This document shows positions 29,960-38,240 of a stretch of DNA of 39,440 nt, piece by piece. The DNA lies in assembly GCA_902786855.1 (NCBI GenBank), contig CADAEH010000019.1, positions 1-39,440 of the forward strand, given 5' to 3'. This DNA is from an uncultured Eubacteriales bacterium. Lineage in GTDB: Bacteria; Bacillota; Clostridia; Peptostreptococcales; Anaerovoracaceae. A program made the position numbers and the translations under genes. A model generated the notes under the pieces. The model had not been told where the DNA came from and searched no databases. It was given only the letters and a program-made list of their open reading frames with translations. How positions within the stretch are numbered: the first letter of the stretch is position 1; each line of letters begins with the position of its first letter.

Positions 29960-31954
29960 TTAGCCGAAGAATCCCATCTTCTTGAGGACCTTCACGATGG
30001 AACGAGCTTCCTCAGTACCTTCGATGATCCTTCTCTGTCTCTTGGAGTCGCCGATGTTCATCAGTTCGACATCAGCAAACTCTTCCTTCAGCATGTCGAG
30101 TACCGGATTGTTGGACTTGAGTCCCATGCAGATGCATCCGTAATCGAACTCAACTTCTTCCATGCTTCCGTCCGGATTCTTGACTACGAAGCAGTCAGGC
30201 TTTACTTCCTGAAGAGCTGTGGACGGTCTCTGGTGTACGTTGTACTTATTCATCAGATCAACGATGCTGACCTTTGTGATAGGATCGAGTGCCGGTCCGA
30301 CGATATACGGCAGCATCTCGATTACCGTGGTGTCCGCTCCTCTAGGCGCGAAGAATTCCACTACATCGAGTCCTACGGCGCCGGCGCCGATAACAACGAC
30401 CTTCTTGCCTGTGCAGTCCTCAGGATAGTTGTCCAGATTGTCGATAACGCCGAGAACTGTCTGTACTTTGCCCTTGCCTACGTTTTCCTTGAGTCCCGGA
30501 ATAGGGAGGATCAGTGGCAGTGAACCTGTTGAGTTCACGATGATGTCCGGGTTAAGTGTTCTGATGAACTCAGGAGTTGGATCGGTGTTCAGGAACACGT
30601 GCAGGTTGTGGAGCTTCTTGATCCTTCTTTCGAGGTAATCAGGGAAGTCTCTCAGTCTGCTCTTGTCAGGGAACTTAGAAATCTCATATGCAAGTCCGCC
30701 CAGATGGTCAGCCTTTTCGATCAGGAATGCTGTGCATCCAACCTCAGCAGCTGTGCATGCAGCTTCCATACCGGCTGTACCGCCGCCGATTACTACAACG
30801 TTACATGGCTTGTTGACTTTGAGTTTCTTGTATTCTTCACCCTCGATGACTGCAGGGTTAACAGTACATCTGATAGGTCTGTTGTTCTGGATACGGTTGC
30901 CTGCGCATCCGATGTTGCAGCTGATGCACTTTCTGATGTCGCACTCTTCACCGAATTCAGCTTTGTTTACCCAGTCAGGGTCAGCGATCAGGCCTCTGCC
31001 GATACCGATGAAGTCAGCGTCGCCTCTCTCAAGGATGTCGTTAGCGACCTTAGGGCTTCTGATGTTACCCATTGTTACTACCGGCTTGCCGTATTTTTCC
31101 TTTACAGCCTTAGCGAGATATGCTCTCCAGCCGTCAGGATAGCAGTTGCTGTCGATCTGATACTGCAGAGATGGGTTAAGAGCAGCAGATACGTTGTAAA
31201 CGTCTACTTCGTCTCCGAAGTACTGCAGATACTCAAGGCAGTCATCGAGGTTGTTGCCGCCCTCGAGGAATTCGTCTGCACTGATCCTTGCAAGGATAGG
31301 AATGAAAGGTCCTACCTGTTTTCTGACTTCGTCGATGACCATTCTGGCAAGACGAGCTCTGTTCTCAGCGCTTCCGCCGAATTCATCAGTCCTCTTGTTG
31401 TAGATAGGTGAGAGGAACTGGCTGATGAGGTATGAGTGTCCGCAGTGGACCTCGATTGCATCGAATCCTGCCTGAACAGCGCGCTTTGCAGCTTCGCCGT
31501 ATTTCTTTACTATAGCTTCGATCTCATCTTTCTCGAGCGGACGAGGAGCCTCGCCACCGAGCTTGGATGGTACTGTTGATGATGATACAGTCGGAACTCC
31601 TGTACGTGCAGATGAAGCAGATGCTCCAGCGTGGTTGATCTGTACAGCGATAAGTCCGCCCTCACCGTGGACTGCTTCTGTCAGCTTGTAGAGCTTTGGC
31701 ATGAACATGTCATGGTCAAGTCTGAGCTGGCTTGTTCCATTTGATCCTGTCGGGAAGTCTACGCAGACGTTCTCTACGATGATAAGGCCTGTGCCGCCTT
31801 TGGCTCTGAGCCTGTAGTAATTGATGTGATCATCGTTGATGCCGCCGTCCGGATCAGCGTAGTTGGTACCCATCGGGGTCATAACTACTCTGTTCTTGAA
31901 GACTGTTTTTCTGACTGTGATCGGATCAAATATTCTTGGATAATCCTTTTTCAT
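29960..31954 (-). CDS. Old-yellow-enzyme-type ene-reductase, FMN/[4Fe-4S]/FAD (FadH/enoate reductase-like)
   Basis: The 664-residue flavoenzyme reduces C=C bonds conjugated to a carbonyl or carboxyl group. The N-terminal TIM barrel (1-345) has TPMGTNYADPDGGIND, VQINHAGASAS, VHCGHSYLISQFLSP with candidate His and Tyr acids, and GIGRGLIADPDW. A [4Fe-4S] motif CISCNIGCAGNR plus CTVNP follows, then FAD (VVVIGGGTAGMEAACTAAE) and NAD(P)H (VVVIGAGAVGLDVVEFFA) Rossmann regions. Start ATG 31954 has a GGAGGGAG site. It diverges from the YdiB gene and shares a LysR operator sequence with it, so a cyclohexene-carboxylate such as shikimate is the proposed substrate. FadH-like dienoyl-CoA reduction is the alternative. 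Confidence 0.9.
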   Translation of the reverse strand: MKKDYPRIFDPITVRKTVFKNRVVMTPMGTNYADPDGGINDDHINYYRLRAKGGTGLIIVENVCVDFPTGSNGTSQLRLDHDMFMPKLYKLTEAVHGEGGLIAVQINHAGASASSARTGVPTVSSSTVPSKLGGEAPRPLEKDEIEAIVKKYGEAAKRAVQAGFDAIEVHCGHSYLISQFLSPIYNKRTDEFGGSAENRARLARMVIDEVRKQVGPFIPILARISADEFLEGGNNLDDCLEYLQYFGDEVDVYNVSAALNPSLQYQIDSNCYPDGWRAYLAKAVKEKYGKPVVTMGNIRSPKVANDILERGDADFIGIGRGLIADPDWVNKAEFGEECDIRKCISCNIGCAGNRIQNNRPIRCTVNPAVIEGEEYKKLKVNKPCNVVVIGGGTAGMEAACTAAEVGCTAFLIEKADHLGGLAYEISKFPDKSRLRDFPDYLERRIKKLHNLHVFLNTDPTPEFIRTLNPDIIVNSTGSLPLILPIPGLKENVGKGKVQTVLGVIDNLDNYPEDCTGKKVVVIGAGAVGLDVVEFFAPRGADTTVIEMLPYIVGPALDPITKVSIVDLMNKYNVHQRPSTALQEVKPDCFVVKNPDGSMEEVEFDYGCICMGLKSNNPVLDMLKEEFADVELMNIGDSKRQRRIIEGTEEARSIVKVLKKMGFFG

Positions 31955-31999
31955 TTTGTACTCCCTCCGGTGGTTGTCTAGCTGCCTTGTGGTACTTTT

Positions 32000-32028
32000 A
32001 TGATAAATAAATAACGGGCGGAAGACAA
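32000..32028 (-). promoter_or_regulatory. Promoter of the ene-reductase gene
   Basis: On the minus strand, TTGTCT (32028-32023), 17 bases and TATCAT (32005-32000) form a moderate sigma-A promoter. The implied start near 31993 puts the dyad at 32048-32068 at about -65, the usual LysR recognition position. Confidence 0.55.
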
Positions 32029-32048
32029 ATATCTTTCTTGCCCGTTAT
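32011..32048 (-). terminator. Terminator of lysR overlapping the ene-reductase promoter
   Basis: ATAACGGGC (32011-32019) and GCCCGTTAT (32040-32048) are perfect inverted repeats. On the minus strand the stem is followed by a T-rich TTATTTATTTAT run. The loop contains the -35 box of the ene-reductase promoter, so termination of lysR and initiation of the next gene use the same bases. Confidence 0.6.
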
Positions 32049-32068
32049 TGATAGCCTGAAGGTATCAA
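32048..32068. promoter_or_regulatory. LysR operator upstream of the ene-reductase
   Basis: TTGATA and TATCAA arms flank GCCTGAAGG. The core TGATAGCCTGAAGGTATCA differs by one base from the minus-strand sequence at the lysR/ydiB intergenic dyad. It is centred about 65 bases before the predicted ene-reductase start site. Confidence 0.7.
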
Positions 32069-32092
32069 ATAGAAAAAACCGATACGGTATGT

Positions 32093-33001
32093 CTATACTA
32101 TAGTTTTCAGCGTTGATGAATCCAGGTCGGAACCACTGATCATAAAATCGATAAAGCGCTTGGTTGCAGGCATCAGATAGTGATTCTTCAGCCAGACGAC
32201 GTTTACGTAATGGACGAGATCAGCATCTGAGACGTGGTGGATCTTGAGGTATTTTTCATTCAGAATATCTACTCTTGCAACCAACGCTATTCCGAACTGC
32301 TCTCTTACCAGTGCCTGTATCGAATTCTCGTCTGAACATTCGCATACGATTTCCGGCTTGATCCCTACGTTTTTATATAGCCTGTTGGTATACCCCCCAA
32401 GACCGGATATACGGTCATAACCGATCACAGGATAATTTGCCAGCTCACGGATCGAAAGGTCGCCTTGATCCGCGAGAGGGTGTTCAAGTGAAGTAATGAT
32501 CACCATTTCCTGTTTCATGAGCGGCACGAATTCCAGTTCTTCCTCATTTTCAGAATAAGCACAGAATCCGACATCAAGCTTGCCGTTCTTGATATCTCTT
32601 ATTATGGAAGAAGTCCTGTTCTGCGTGAAACCAAATGTAACATGCTCATTTCCGGGCATATCCAGAAATGAACGGACCTTGTGGGGAATGTAGTAATTGG
32701 CCAGAGGGAAGACATATCCTATATCGATACGACCTCCTGAAGTAGACAATTCCTTCATTTTATATATAGCGATATCGCATTCCTCAATAATGCGGTTAGC
32801 GTATTCGAGCAGAAGCCTTCCGCTTCCGGTCAGCGCTATGCCTCTCCCTGACTTCTCAAACAGAACTACACCGAGCTCATCTTCCAGAGAATCTATGGAT
32901 CTTGAAAGGGAAGGCTGTGAGATATACAGTTCTTCTGCTGCAGCACGAAAATTCTGCAGCCTGGCTACCGCCTGAAAGTATCTGAGTTGATTCAAAGTCA
33001 T
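32093..33001 (-). CDS. LysR-family transcriptional regulator of the quinate/shikimate locus
   Basis: The 302-residue protein has the LysR winged HTH at residues 1-60 (MTLNQLRYFQAVARLQNFRAAAEELYISQPSLSRSIDSLEDELGVVLFEKSGRG). A periplasmic-binding-like effector domain follows (about 90-295; IDIGYVFPL, LDVGFCAYSENEEELEFVPL). Start ATG 33001 has GGGGG nine bases upstream. It lies between the two arms it probably controls and diverges from ydiB. Matching dyads upstream of both arms support direct control; the effector (quinate, shikimate or dehydroshikimate) is inferred. Confidence 0.94.
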   Translation of the reverse strand: MTLNQLRYFQAVARLQNFRAAAEELYISQPSLSRSIDSLEDELGVVLFEKSGRGIALTGSGRLLLEYANRIIEECDIAIYKMKELSTSGGRIDIGYVFPLANYYIPHKVRSFLDMPGNEHVTFGFTQNRTSSIIRDIKNGKLDVGFCAYSENEEELEFVPLMKQEMVIITSLEHPLADQGDLSIRELANYPVIGYDRISGLGGYTNRLYKNVGIKPEIVCECSDENSIQALVREQFGIALVARVDILNEKYLKIHHVSDADLVHYVNVVWLKNHYLMPATKRFIDFMISGSDLDSSTLKTIV

Positions 33002-33018
33002 GATAATACCCCCGCTAA

Positions 33019-33037
33019 TTATCAGCTTTAGCTATAA
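33019..33037. promoter_or_regulatory. Degenerate LysR-type dyad near the lysR start
   Basis: TTATcAGCT and AGCTATAA are inverted around TT, and the site resembles the two better operators with gaps. It lies 18 bases before the lysR ATG, where binding could give autorepression. Weaker evidence than the other two sites. Confidence 0.35.
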
Positions 33038-33086
33038 GACCCCCTTAAATTACCAGTTTCAATAAATATATCATAGTAAAAACGCT

Positions 33087-33109
33087 AATGATAGCTTCAG
33101 GCTATCATT
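33087..33109. promoter_or_regulatory. LysR operator in the lysR/ydiB intergenic region
   Basis: AATGATAGC (33087-33095) and GCTATCATT (33101-33109) are perfect inverted repeats around TTCAG. Its minus strand reads TGATAGCCTGAAGCTATCA, 18 of 19 bases shared with 32049-32067. Its centre is about 65 bases before the start site implied by the promoter at 33127-33156. Confidence 0.75.
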
Positions 33110-33126
33110 TTTCGCATTTTCTGGCA

Positions 33127-33156
33127 TTAGACTCTATCGGAAACAAAGGATAAAAT
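33127..33156 (+). promoter_or_regulatory. Promoter of ydiB
   Basis: TTAGAC (33127-33132), 18 bases and TAAAAT (33151-33156) form a weak -35 with a good -10, as expected for an activator-dependent LysR target. A leader of about 115 bases follows before the ydiB start. Confidence 0.45.
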
Positions 33157-33279
33157 ATAACCATCAGATAGTTATTGTTTTAACAAAGTTGTCTTCTGGC
33201 TTGTGGTGAATCAGAGACTTTTGCAGAAGCGGCAAAAAAACAGCCGCAGTGAATCAATAGATAATAAGGAGAAATAAAA

Positions 33280-34158
33280 ATGGCAGAAAGAATCACAGGA
33301 CATACCGAACTCATCGGACTTATGGCTTATCCTATTCGTCACTCCAGCTCACCTGCTATGCAGAACGAAGCTTTCGCAGAAGTAGGAGCTGACTACGCAT
33401 ACCTCGCATTTGAGGTCGGCGCTGATGAGATCGAAGATGCTGTCAAGGCTATCCGCACACTCAAGATGAGAGGTTCAAACGTTTCCATGCCTAACAAGAC
33501 TCTGGTAGGTCAGTATCTTGACGAGCTCGATCCTGCTGCTGAGCTCTGCGGCGCAGTAAACACTATCGTAAATGATAACGGCCACCTGAAGGGATACATC
33601 ACAGACGGTATCGGATTCATGGCAGCTATGAAGGACAACGACATTGATCCTATCGGCAAGAAGATGACTATCGTCGGAGCCGGCGGAGCTGCTACAGCAA
33701 TCGAGATCCAGGCTGCTCTTGACGGAGTTGCTGAGATTTCCATCTTCAACATCAAGGACAAGTTCTATGAAGTCGGAGAAGACACAGTCAAGAAGATCAA
33801 TGAGAACACAAACTGCAAAGCACAGATGTTTGACCTCGCAGATACTGAAGCTCTCCGCAGAGAGATGGCAGACAGCTACCTCTTCGTAAACGCTACAGGC
33901 GCAGGCATGAAGCCGCTTGAGGACGTATCTGTAGTTCCTGACAAGAGCTTCTTCAGACCTGAGCTCATCGTAGTAGACGTTCCTTATGGATGTCTCCTGA
34001 CCAAGATGAGAAAGATGGCTAAGGAAGTCGGCTGCAAGACAATGAACGGTCTTGGAATGATGCTCTTCCAGGGTGCTGCAGGTTTCAAGCTCTGGACAGG
34101 CAAGGAAATGCCTATCGAGCACATGAAGGAAGTCCTCGGCATCAGCTATGATGACTAA
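33280..34158 (+). CDS. ydiB: Quinate/shikimate dehydrogenase (YdiB-type)
   Basis: NAD(P)-dependent enzyme interconverting quinate and 3-dehydroquinate, or shikimate and 3-dehydroshikimate. Its 292 residues follow E. coli YdiB more closely than biosynthetic AroE: LIGLMAYPIRHSSSPAMQNEAF, KMRGSNVSMPNK (catalytic K73), GAVNTIVNDNGHLKGY, TDG with D109, GAGGAATAIEIQ, and the late CKTMNGLGMMLFQGAAGFKLWTG. The usual Asn of the NTD motif is Ile107 here. ATG 33280 follows AAGGAGA. Neighbours (YdiN-like MFS, type I AroD) mirror the E. coli ydiN-ydiB-aroD region, which supports a catabolic role. Confidence 0.93.
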   Translation: MAERITGHTELIGLMAYPIRHSSSPAMQNEAFAEVGADYAYLAFEVGADEIEDAVKAIRTLKMRGSNVSMPNKTLVGQYLDELDPAAELCGAVNTIVNDNGHLKGYITDGIGFMAAMKDNDIDPIGKKMTIVGAGGAATAIEIQAALDGVAEISIFNIKDKFYEVGEDTVKKINENTNCKAQMFDLADTEALRREMADSYLFVNATGAGMKPLEDVSVVPDKSFFRPELIVVDVPYGCLLTKMRKMAKEVGCKTMNGLGMMLFQGAAGFKLWTGKEMPIEHMKEVLGISYDD

Positions 34159-34252
34159 TCACAATTCCCGGAGACTGGCGAGCGCATACAGCGCAGGCGG
34201 ATCTGAAGGGAACAATGAAAATAACTGAAGGTATTATCGAAAGGAAATAATC

Positions 34253-35467
34253 ATGACTAATAAAAAGTATTTACCAAGTGTAATAGTTCTGTATCTGAAC
34301 TATTTCCTTCACGGAATCGGATGTTCCGTACTCGGACAGGCCGTAATCAAGGATGCTCTCTCAGCAAGCTGGGGAGTTGAGGCAATGTCCATCACAGCTA
34401 TCGCTGCTGCACTCGGCCTCGGAAGACTTATCGCTCTTCCATTCGCAGGTCCTCTTTCAGACAAGCTCGGACGCAGGATCTCCACAGCAATCGGTGGATT
34501 CTCCTATGCGGTATATCTGATCGGACTCGCTATGGCATTCAATGCAGGCGGAAGCGGCGGATACAGGATCGCTTATATCTGCGCAATCATCGGCGGTATC
34601 GCTAACTCTTTCCTCGACACAGGTATCTATCCTGCTGTTGCAGAGATCATTGACAAGGCTCCTGGTGTTGCTACCATGGGTATCAAGTTCGCTATCTCCG
34701 GTTCCCAGTTCCTGCTGCCGTTCTTCCTCGGAATCACAGTAGGCCAGACTGCAGGCGGACTTGTTTCCTACAACAAGCTGTTCTTCATCGTAGGTATCGC
34801 TTACCTCGTACTGATGGCTCTCATCCTGTTCTTCCCTCTGCCGGATACAGACAAGAAGGCTGAGAAGAAAGAAGGACTTCTGCAGAGCATCAAGAACGCA
34901 AACTTCTCCGCTGGTTCCATCGCTATGATCCTCATCGGATTCACATGCACAGGTACATTCCAGCTCTGGCTCAACTGCGCTCAGAACTTCGCAAAGGACG
35001 TTGTTGGCTGGGCTGAGCCGCAGTCCATGCAGTCGTTCTACGCTATCGGAACAATGATCGGACTCGTTATCACAGCTCTGCTGACAAGCAAGGTCAAGGA
35101 CGTAAGATTCGTAATGGTATACCCTGCTATCTGCGCTCTCATGATGGTAGCAGTACTTATGGCTCCTTCACAGGGAATCCTCAAGGTCGGCGCATTCGTA
35201 CTCGGTTGGTTCGGAGCAGGCGGACTGCTGCAGATCGCAACATCTGTATGCAACATGCTCTTCCCTAAGATCAAGGGAACCGTTACAGCTCTCGTTATGA
35301 TCGCATCTTCACTCTGCAACTACACGATCCTGACTGCTGCTGCATCAATGACTCCGTCCGGAGTAATGATCATGAACATCGTACTGACAGGTATCGGCGT
35401 TCTGCTCGGAGTATTCGTAAATATGAACTACAACAAGATGCTCGCAGCTGCTGAGAGTGAAAAATAA
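34253..35467 (+). CDS. MFS transporter, YdiN/YdiM-like (putative quinate/shikimate uptake)
   Basis: The 404-residue inner-membrane protein has about twelve helices. It has the family start YLNYFLHGIGCSVLGQAVIKD, the MFS loop GPLSDKLGRRISTAIGG, NSFLDTGIYPAVAEI and FGAGGLLQIATSVCNMLFPKIKGTVTAL. These resemble E. coli YdiN and YdiM, which also lie beside ydiB and aroD. ATG 34253 follows GAAAGGAA. Between ydiB and aroD it is likely to carry a quinate- or shikimate-like acid; substrate not proven. Confidence 0.9.
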   Translation: MTNKKYLPSVIVLYLNYFLHGIGCSVLGQAVIKDALSASWGVEAMSITAIAAALGLGRLIALPFAGPLSDKLGRRISTAIGGFSYAVYLIGLAMAFNAGGSGGYRIAYICAIIGGIANSFLDTGIYPAVAEIIDKAPGVATMGIKFAISGSQFLLPFFLGITVGQTAGGLVSYNKLFFIVGIAYLVLMALILFFPLPDTDKKAEKKEGLLQSIKNANFSAGSIAMILIGFTCTGTFQLWLNCAQNFAKDVVGWAEPQSMQSFYAIGTMIGLVITALLTSKVKDVRFVMVYPAICALMMVAVLMAPSQGILKVGAFVLGWFGAGGLLQIATSVCNMLFPKIKGTVTALVMIASSLCNYTILTAAASMTPSGVMIMNIVLTGIGVLLGVFVNMNYNKMLAAAESEK

Positions 35468-35518
35468 TCACACTCATACTATTGATCTGAAACACTTTTA
35501 ACAGAAAGGAAACACAAG

Positions 35519-36280
35519 ATGAAGACTGTTAAAGTAAGAAATACTGTTATCGGCGAAGGGATGCCTAAGATCTGCGTTCCTATCGTAGGCGTTACCAAAG
35601 AAGCTATCCTTGAAGAAGCTCGTGCAATCACAAAGCTTCCTGCAGATGTTGTTGAGTGGAGAATCGACTGGTTCGAGAACGTATTTGACTTCGCTGCACT
35701 TGAAGATGTAATGAAGGGACTCCGCGAGGTCCTCGGCGATCTTCCGATCCTTATGACATTCCGTACTTCCAAGGAAGGCGGAGAAAAGGCTATCGAAGAT
35801 GAAGTCTATGCAGATATCAATATCAAAGCTGCTCAGACTGGTTATATCGATATGGTCGACGTTGAAGTTTTCACAGGCGACGAGATCGTTAAGAAGATCA
35901 TCGAGGGAGCTCATGCTGCAGGCGTTAAGGTCGTAGCATCCAACCACGACTTCTTCAAGACTCCTGACAAGGATGATATCGTCAGCCGTCTCTGCAAGAT
36001 GCAGGAACTCGGCGCAGATATCCCTAAGATCGCTGTTATGCCTCAGAACAAGAAGGACGTTCTTACACTCCTTGCTGCAACAGAGGAAATGGCAAACGAG
36101 CACGCTGACCGTCCGATCATCACCATGTCAATGGCAGGAACCGGCGTTATCAGCCGTCTTGCAGGCGAAGTGTTCGGTTCAGCACTGACATTCGGAGCAG
36201 CTGCAAAGGCATCAGCTCCTGGTCAGATGGGTGTAGAGGATCTTAAGCAAGTGCTTACACTCCTTCACGGAGCACTGTAG
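35519..36280 (+). CDS. aroD: 3-Dehydroquinate dehydratase, type I
   Basis: Interconverts 3-dehydroquinate and 3-dehydroshikimate through a Schiff base. Of 253 residues, catalytic H143 (SNHDF) and Schiff-base K170 (PKIAVMP) fall at the same numbers as in the enteric enzyme. EWRIDWFE, TFRTSKEGG and SMAGTGVISRLAGEVFGSALTFG complete the substrate site. ATG 35519 follows GAAAGGAA. Type I enzymes serve biosynthesis or catabolism. Here clustering with YdiB, a transporter and LysR, and no other aro genes, favours catabolism. A hairpin-rich region follows. Confidence 0.96.
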   Translation: MKTVKVRNTVIGEGMPKICVPIVGVTKEAILEEARAITKLPADVVEWRIDWFENVFDFAALEDVMKGLREVLGDLPILMTFRTSKEGGEKAIEDEVYADINIKAAQTGYIDMVDVEVFTGDEIVKKIIEGAHAAGVKVVASNHDFFKTPDKDDIVSRLCKMQELGADIPKIAVMPQNKKDVLTLLAATEEMANEHADRPIITMSMAGTGVISRLAGEVFGSALTFGAAAKASAPGQMGVEDLKQVLTLLHGAL

Positions 36281-36292
36281 CACATCACTATA

Positions 36293-36350
36293 CATGCCCC
36301 GTCTCTGAAAACATACATCCCTCCGGGGCGGGGCATGGTTTTTTCAGAGA
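36293..36350 (+). terminator. Terminator with interlocking second hairpin (possible attenuator)
   Basis: CATGCCCCG (36293-36301) pairs with CGGGGCATG (36329-36337), followed by GTTTTTT, a terminator between aroD and the TRAP genes. A second perfect pair, TCTCTGAAAA (36302-36311) with TTTTCAGAGA (36341-36350), starts in the loop of the first and consumes its T-run. The two could form a pseudoknot or act as alternatives. The second 3' arm abuts the AAAGG ribosome binding site of dctQ. Confidence 0.65.
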
Positions 36351-36362
36351 AAGGTAAAAGCC

Positions 36363-36938
36363 ATGACAAAAGCAATTAAATGGCTTGATCACAATCTGGA
36401 GGAGTTCCTGCTCACCATTCTGTTGCTCGCAATGGCACTGATCATGGGGGTACAGGTCTTCTCGAGATTCGCACTGAAGGCATCGCTGTCGTGGACAGAG
36501 GAGCTTACAAGATACCTGTTCATCTGGGCAGGATTCCTCAGCGTCAGCTACTGCAGCAAGAGGTGCATTTCGATCAAGATAGAACAGTTCGTGGCAAAAT
36601 TCTCAAGGCGCACAAAGGCGATCATCAAAGTAGTCAATCATACGATAGAGCTTGCGTTTTTCTTCTACATGATACCGTTTGCTTTCTCGTATATGATGTC
36701 TGCTGTTGAAAGCGGGCAGGTGAGCCCGGCGCTAGGAATACCGATGTATTATATACAGGCGGCGCCTTTCGTATCGTTCATACTGGTAGCGATCAGGATC
36801 ATCCAGAGATGGATCATCGAGTTCAAGGTCTCACTCGGAATGAATGTCTATGACCCTGCTCATCCTGAACGCAATACTCCGGAATCATTTATTGAAGCAG
36901 GCACGGTCGCATCTGAGGCCGGAGCCGGAAAGGAGTAG
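36363..36938 (+). CDS. dctQ: TRAP transporter small permease (DctQ)
   Basis: The 191-residue protein has four membrane helices and the family motifs: LEEFLLTILLLAMALIMGVQVFSRFAL, SWTEELTRYLFIWAGFLSVSYCSKR and GIPMYYIQAAPFVSFILV. It partners DctM in sodium-driven uptake of carboxylates. ATG 36363 follows GAAAGG at a normal distance. A cytoplasmic tail of about 30 residues is longer than usual. dctM starts two bases after its stop. Confidence 0.94.
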   Translation: MTKAIKWLDHNLEEFLLTILLLAMALIMGVQVFSRFALKASLSWTEELTRYLFIWAGFLSVSYCSKRCISIKIEQFVAKFSRRTKAIIKVVNHTIELAFFFYMIPFAFSYMMSAVESGQVSPALGIPMYYIQAAPFVSFILVAIRIIQRWIIEFKVSLGMNVYDPAHPERNTPESFIEAGTVASEAGAGKE

Positions 36939-36940
36939 CC

Positions 36941-38230
36941 ATGCCGGTAGGATTATTGTTCATACTGTTCGTGGTATTCCTGATAATAGCAATACCAGTA
37001 GGCATTACGCTCGGTATAACGGCCGTATTGCCTCATATATTCGATCCGTCGTTCACTGTGGGGGCCAAGTATCTCATCAGGGCGATGTTCGGCGGACTCG
37101 ACAGTTTCCCGCTCCTGGCGGTGCCGATGTTCGTTCTCTCGGGCATAATCATGGCCAAAGGCGGGATATCACGTAAGATATTCGATATATTCGCATACTT
37201 TTTCGGCAGATTTACTGCAGGAATGCCATGTGCCGTGATCGTAACATGTCTGTTCTACGGCGCGATCTCCGGATCAGCTCCGGCGACCGTTGCTGCAGTA
37301 GGCAGCATGACCATCCCGATCCTGATCGGGCTCGGTTACGACAAGACATTCTCGACATCTGTCGTAGCAGTCGCCGGCGGTCTCGGCGTTATCATTCCGC
37401 CGAGCATTCCGTTCATCATGTATGGAATGGCATCCGGTGCATCGGTAAGCGACCTGTTCCTTGCCGGTATCATTCCGGGTCTGGTGATCGCTGCACTGCT
37501 TATGGGATACGCCATCTTCTTCTGCAAGAAGAACGGCGAAGACAAAGAAAGGATACGCGCTGAGATCGGAAAGCTCCATGAAAAGGGCTTCGGGAAGGTT
37601 TTCAAAGAAAGCTTCTGGGCGATCCTCAGTCCGGTCATAGTACTCGGATGTATCTATTCCGGCATCACATCTCCGACAGAAGCTGCTGTCATCTCAGTGT
37701 ATTATGCGCTGATAGTCAGCCTGTTTATCTACAAGGAGATCAAGGTCGGAGACCTGTGGGGCATACTCGTAGAAGCGATCAAGACTTACACCCCGATACT
37801 GTTCATACTTGCAGCATCGACGGCATTTTCCAGAGTCCTGACGCTCATGCAGGTGCCTCAGACGGTCAGCACATTCATACTCGGCAATTTCTCGAGCAAG
37901 GTCGTCATACTGCTGGTCATCAACGTATTCCTGCTCCTGGTAGGAATGGTTATGGATACGACTCCGGCAATACTGATACTCACACCGATACTGCTGCCTA
38001 TCGCACAGGGAATAGGCATGGATCCTATACAGTTCGGTGTAATAATGGTAGTCAACCTTGCTATCGGATTCGTAACTCCGCCGATCGGCGTAAATCTGTT
38101 CGTTGCCAGTGCACTTACGGATGTTCCGGTCATGGAGATAGCCAGAAAGGCTATGCCGATGATAGGAATGTTCCTGGCTGCACTCCTGCTGTTCACATTT
38201 GTACCGGCATTCTCGCTGATACTGCTCTAG
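36941..38230 (+). CDS. dctM: TRAP transporter large permease (DctM)
   Basis: The 429-residue transport subunit has twelve or so helices. Family motifs include GGLDSFPLLAVPMFVLSGIIMAKGGIS, FYGAISGSAPATVAAVGSMTIPIL, GGLGVIIPPSIPFIMYG and LAIGFVTPPIGVNLFVAS. It moves the solute with Na+. GGAG lies within the dctQ end before ATG 36941, so the genes are coupled. Confidence 0.96.
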   Translation: MPVGLLFILFVVFLIIAIPVGITLGITAVLPHIFDPSFTVGAKYLIRAMFGGLDSFPLLAVPMFVLSGIIMAKGGISRKIFDIFAYFFGRFTAGMPCAVIVTCLFYGAISGSAPATVAAVGSMTIPILIGLGYDKTFSTSVVAVAGGLGVIIPPSIPFIMYGMASGASVSDLFLAGIIPGLVIAALLMGYAIFFCKKNGEDKERIRAEIGKLHEKGFGKVFKESFWAILSPVIVLGCIYSGITSPTEAAVISVYYALIVSLFIYKEIKVGDLWGILVEAIKTYTPILFILAASTAFSRVLTLMQVPQTVSTFILGNFSSKVVILLVINVFLLLVGMVMDTTPAILILTPILLPIAQGIGMDPIQFGVIMVVNLAIGFVTPPIGVNLFVASALTDVPVMEIARKAMPMIGMFLAALLLFTFVPAFSLILL

Positions 38231-38240
38231 GAGGTGCGTT

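Noticed and set aside
30599-31411. 270-codon plus-strand open frame inside the ene-reductase gene
   Set aside because: The minus-strand frame has full domain structure; this frame shows no family motif or start signal and is a coding shadow.
33280-36280. Aromatic amino-acid biosynthesis operon
   Set aside because: Only dehydrogenase and dehydratase steps are present, the dehydrogenase is YdiB-like, and transporters plus LysR point to use of external substrate.
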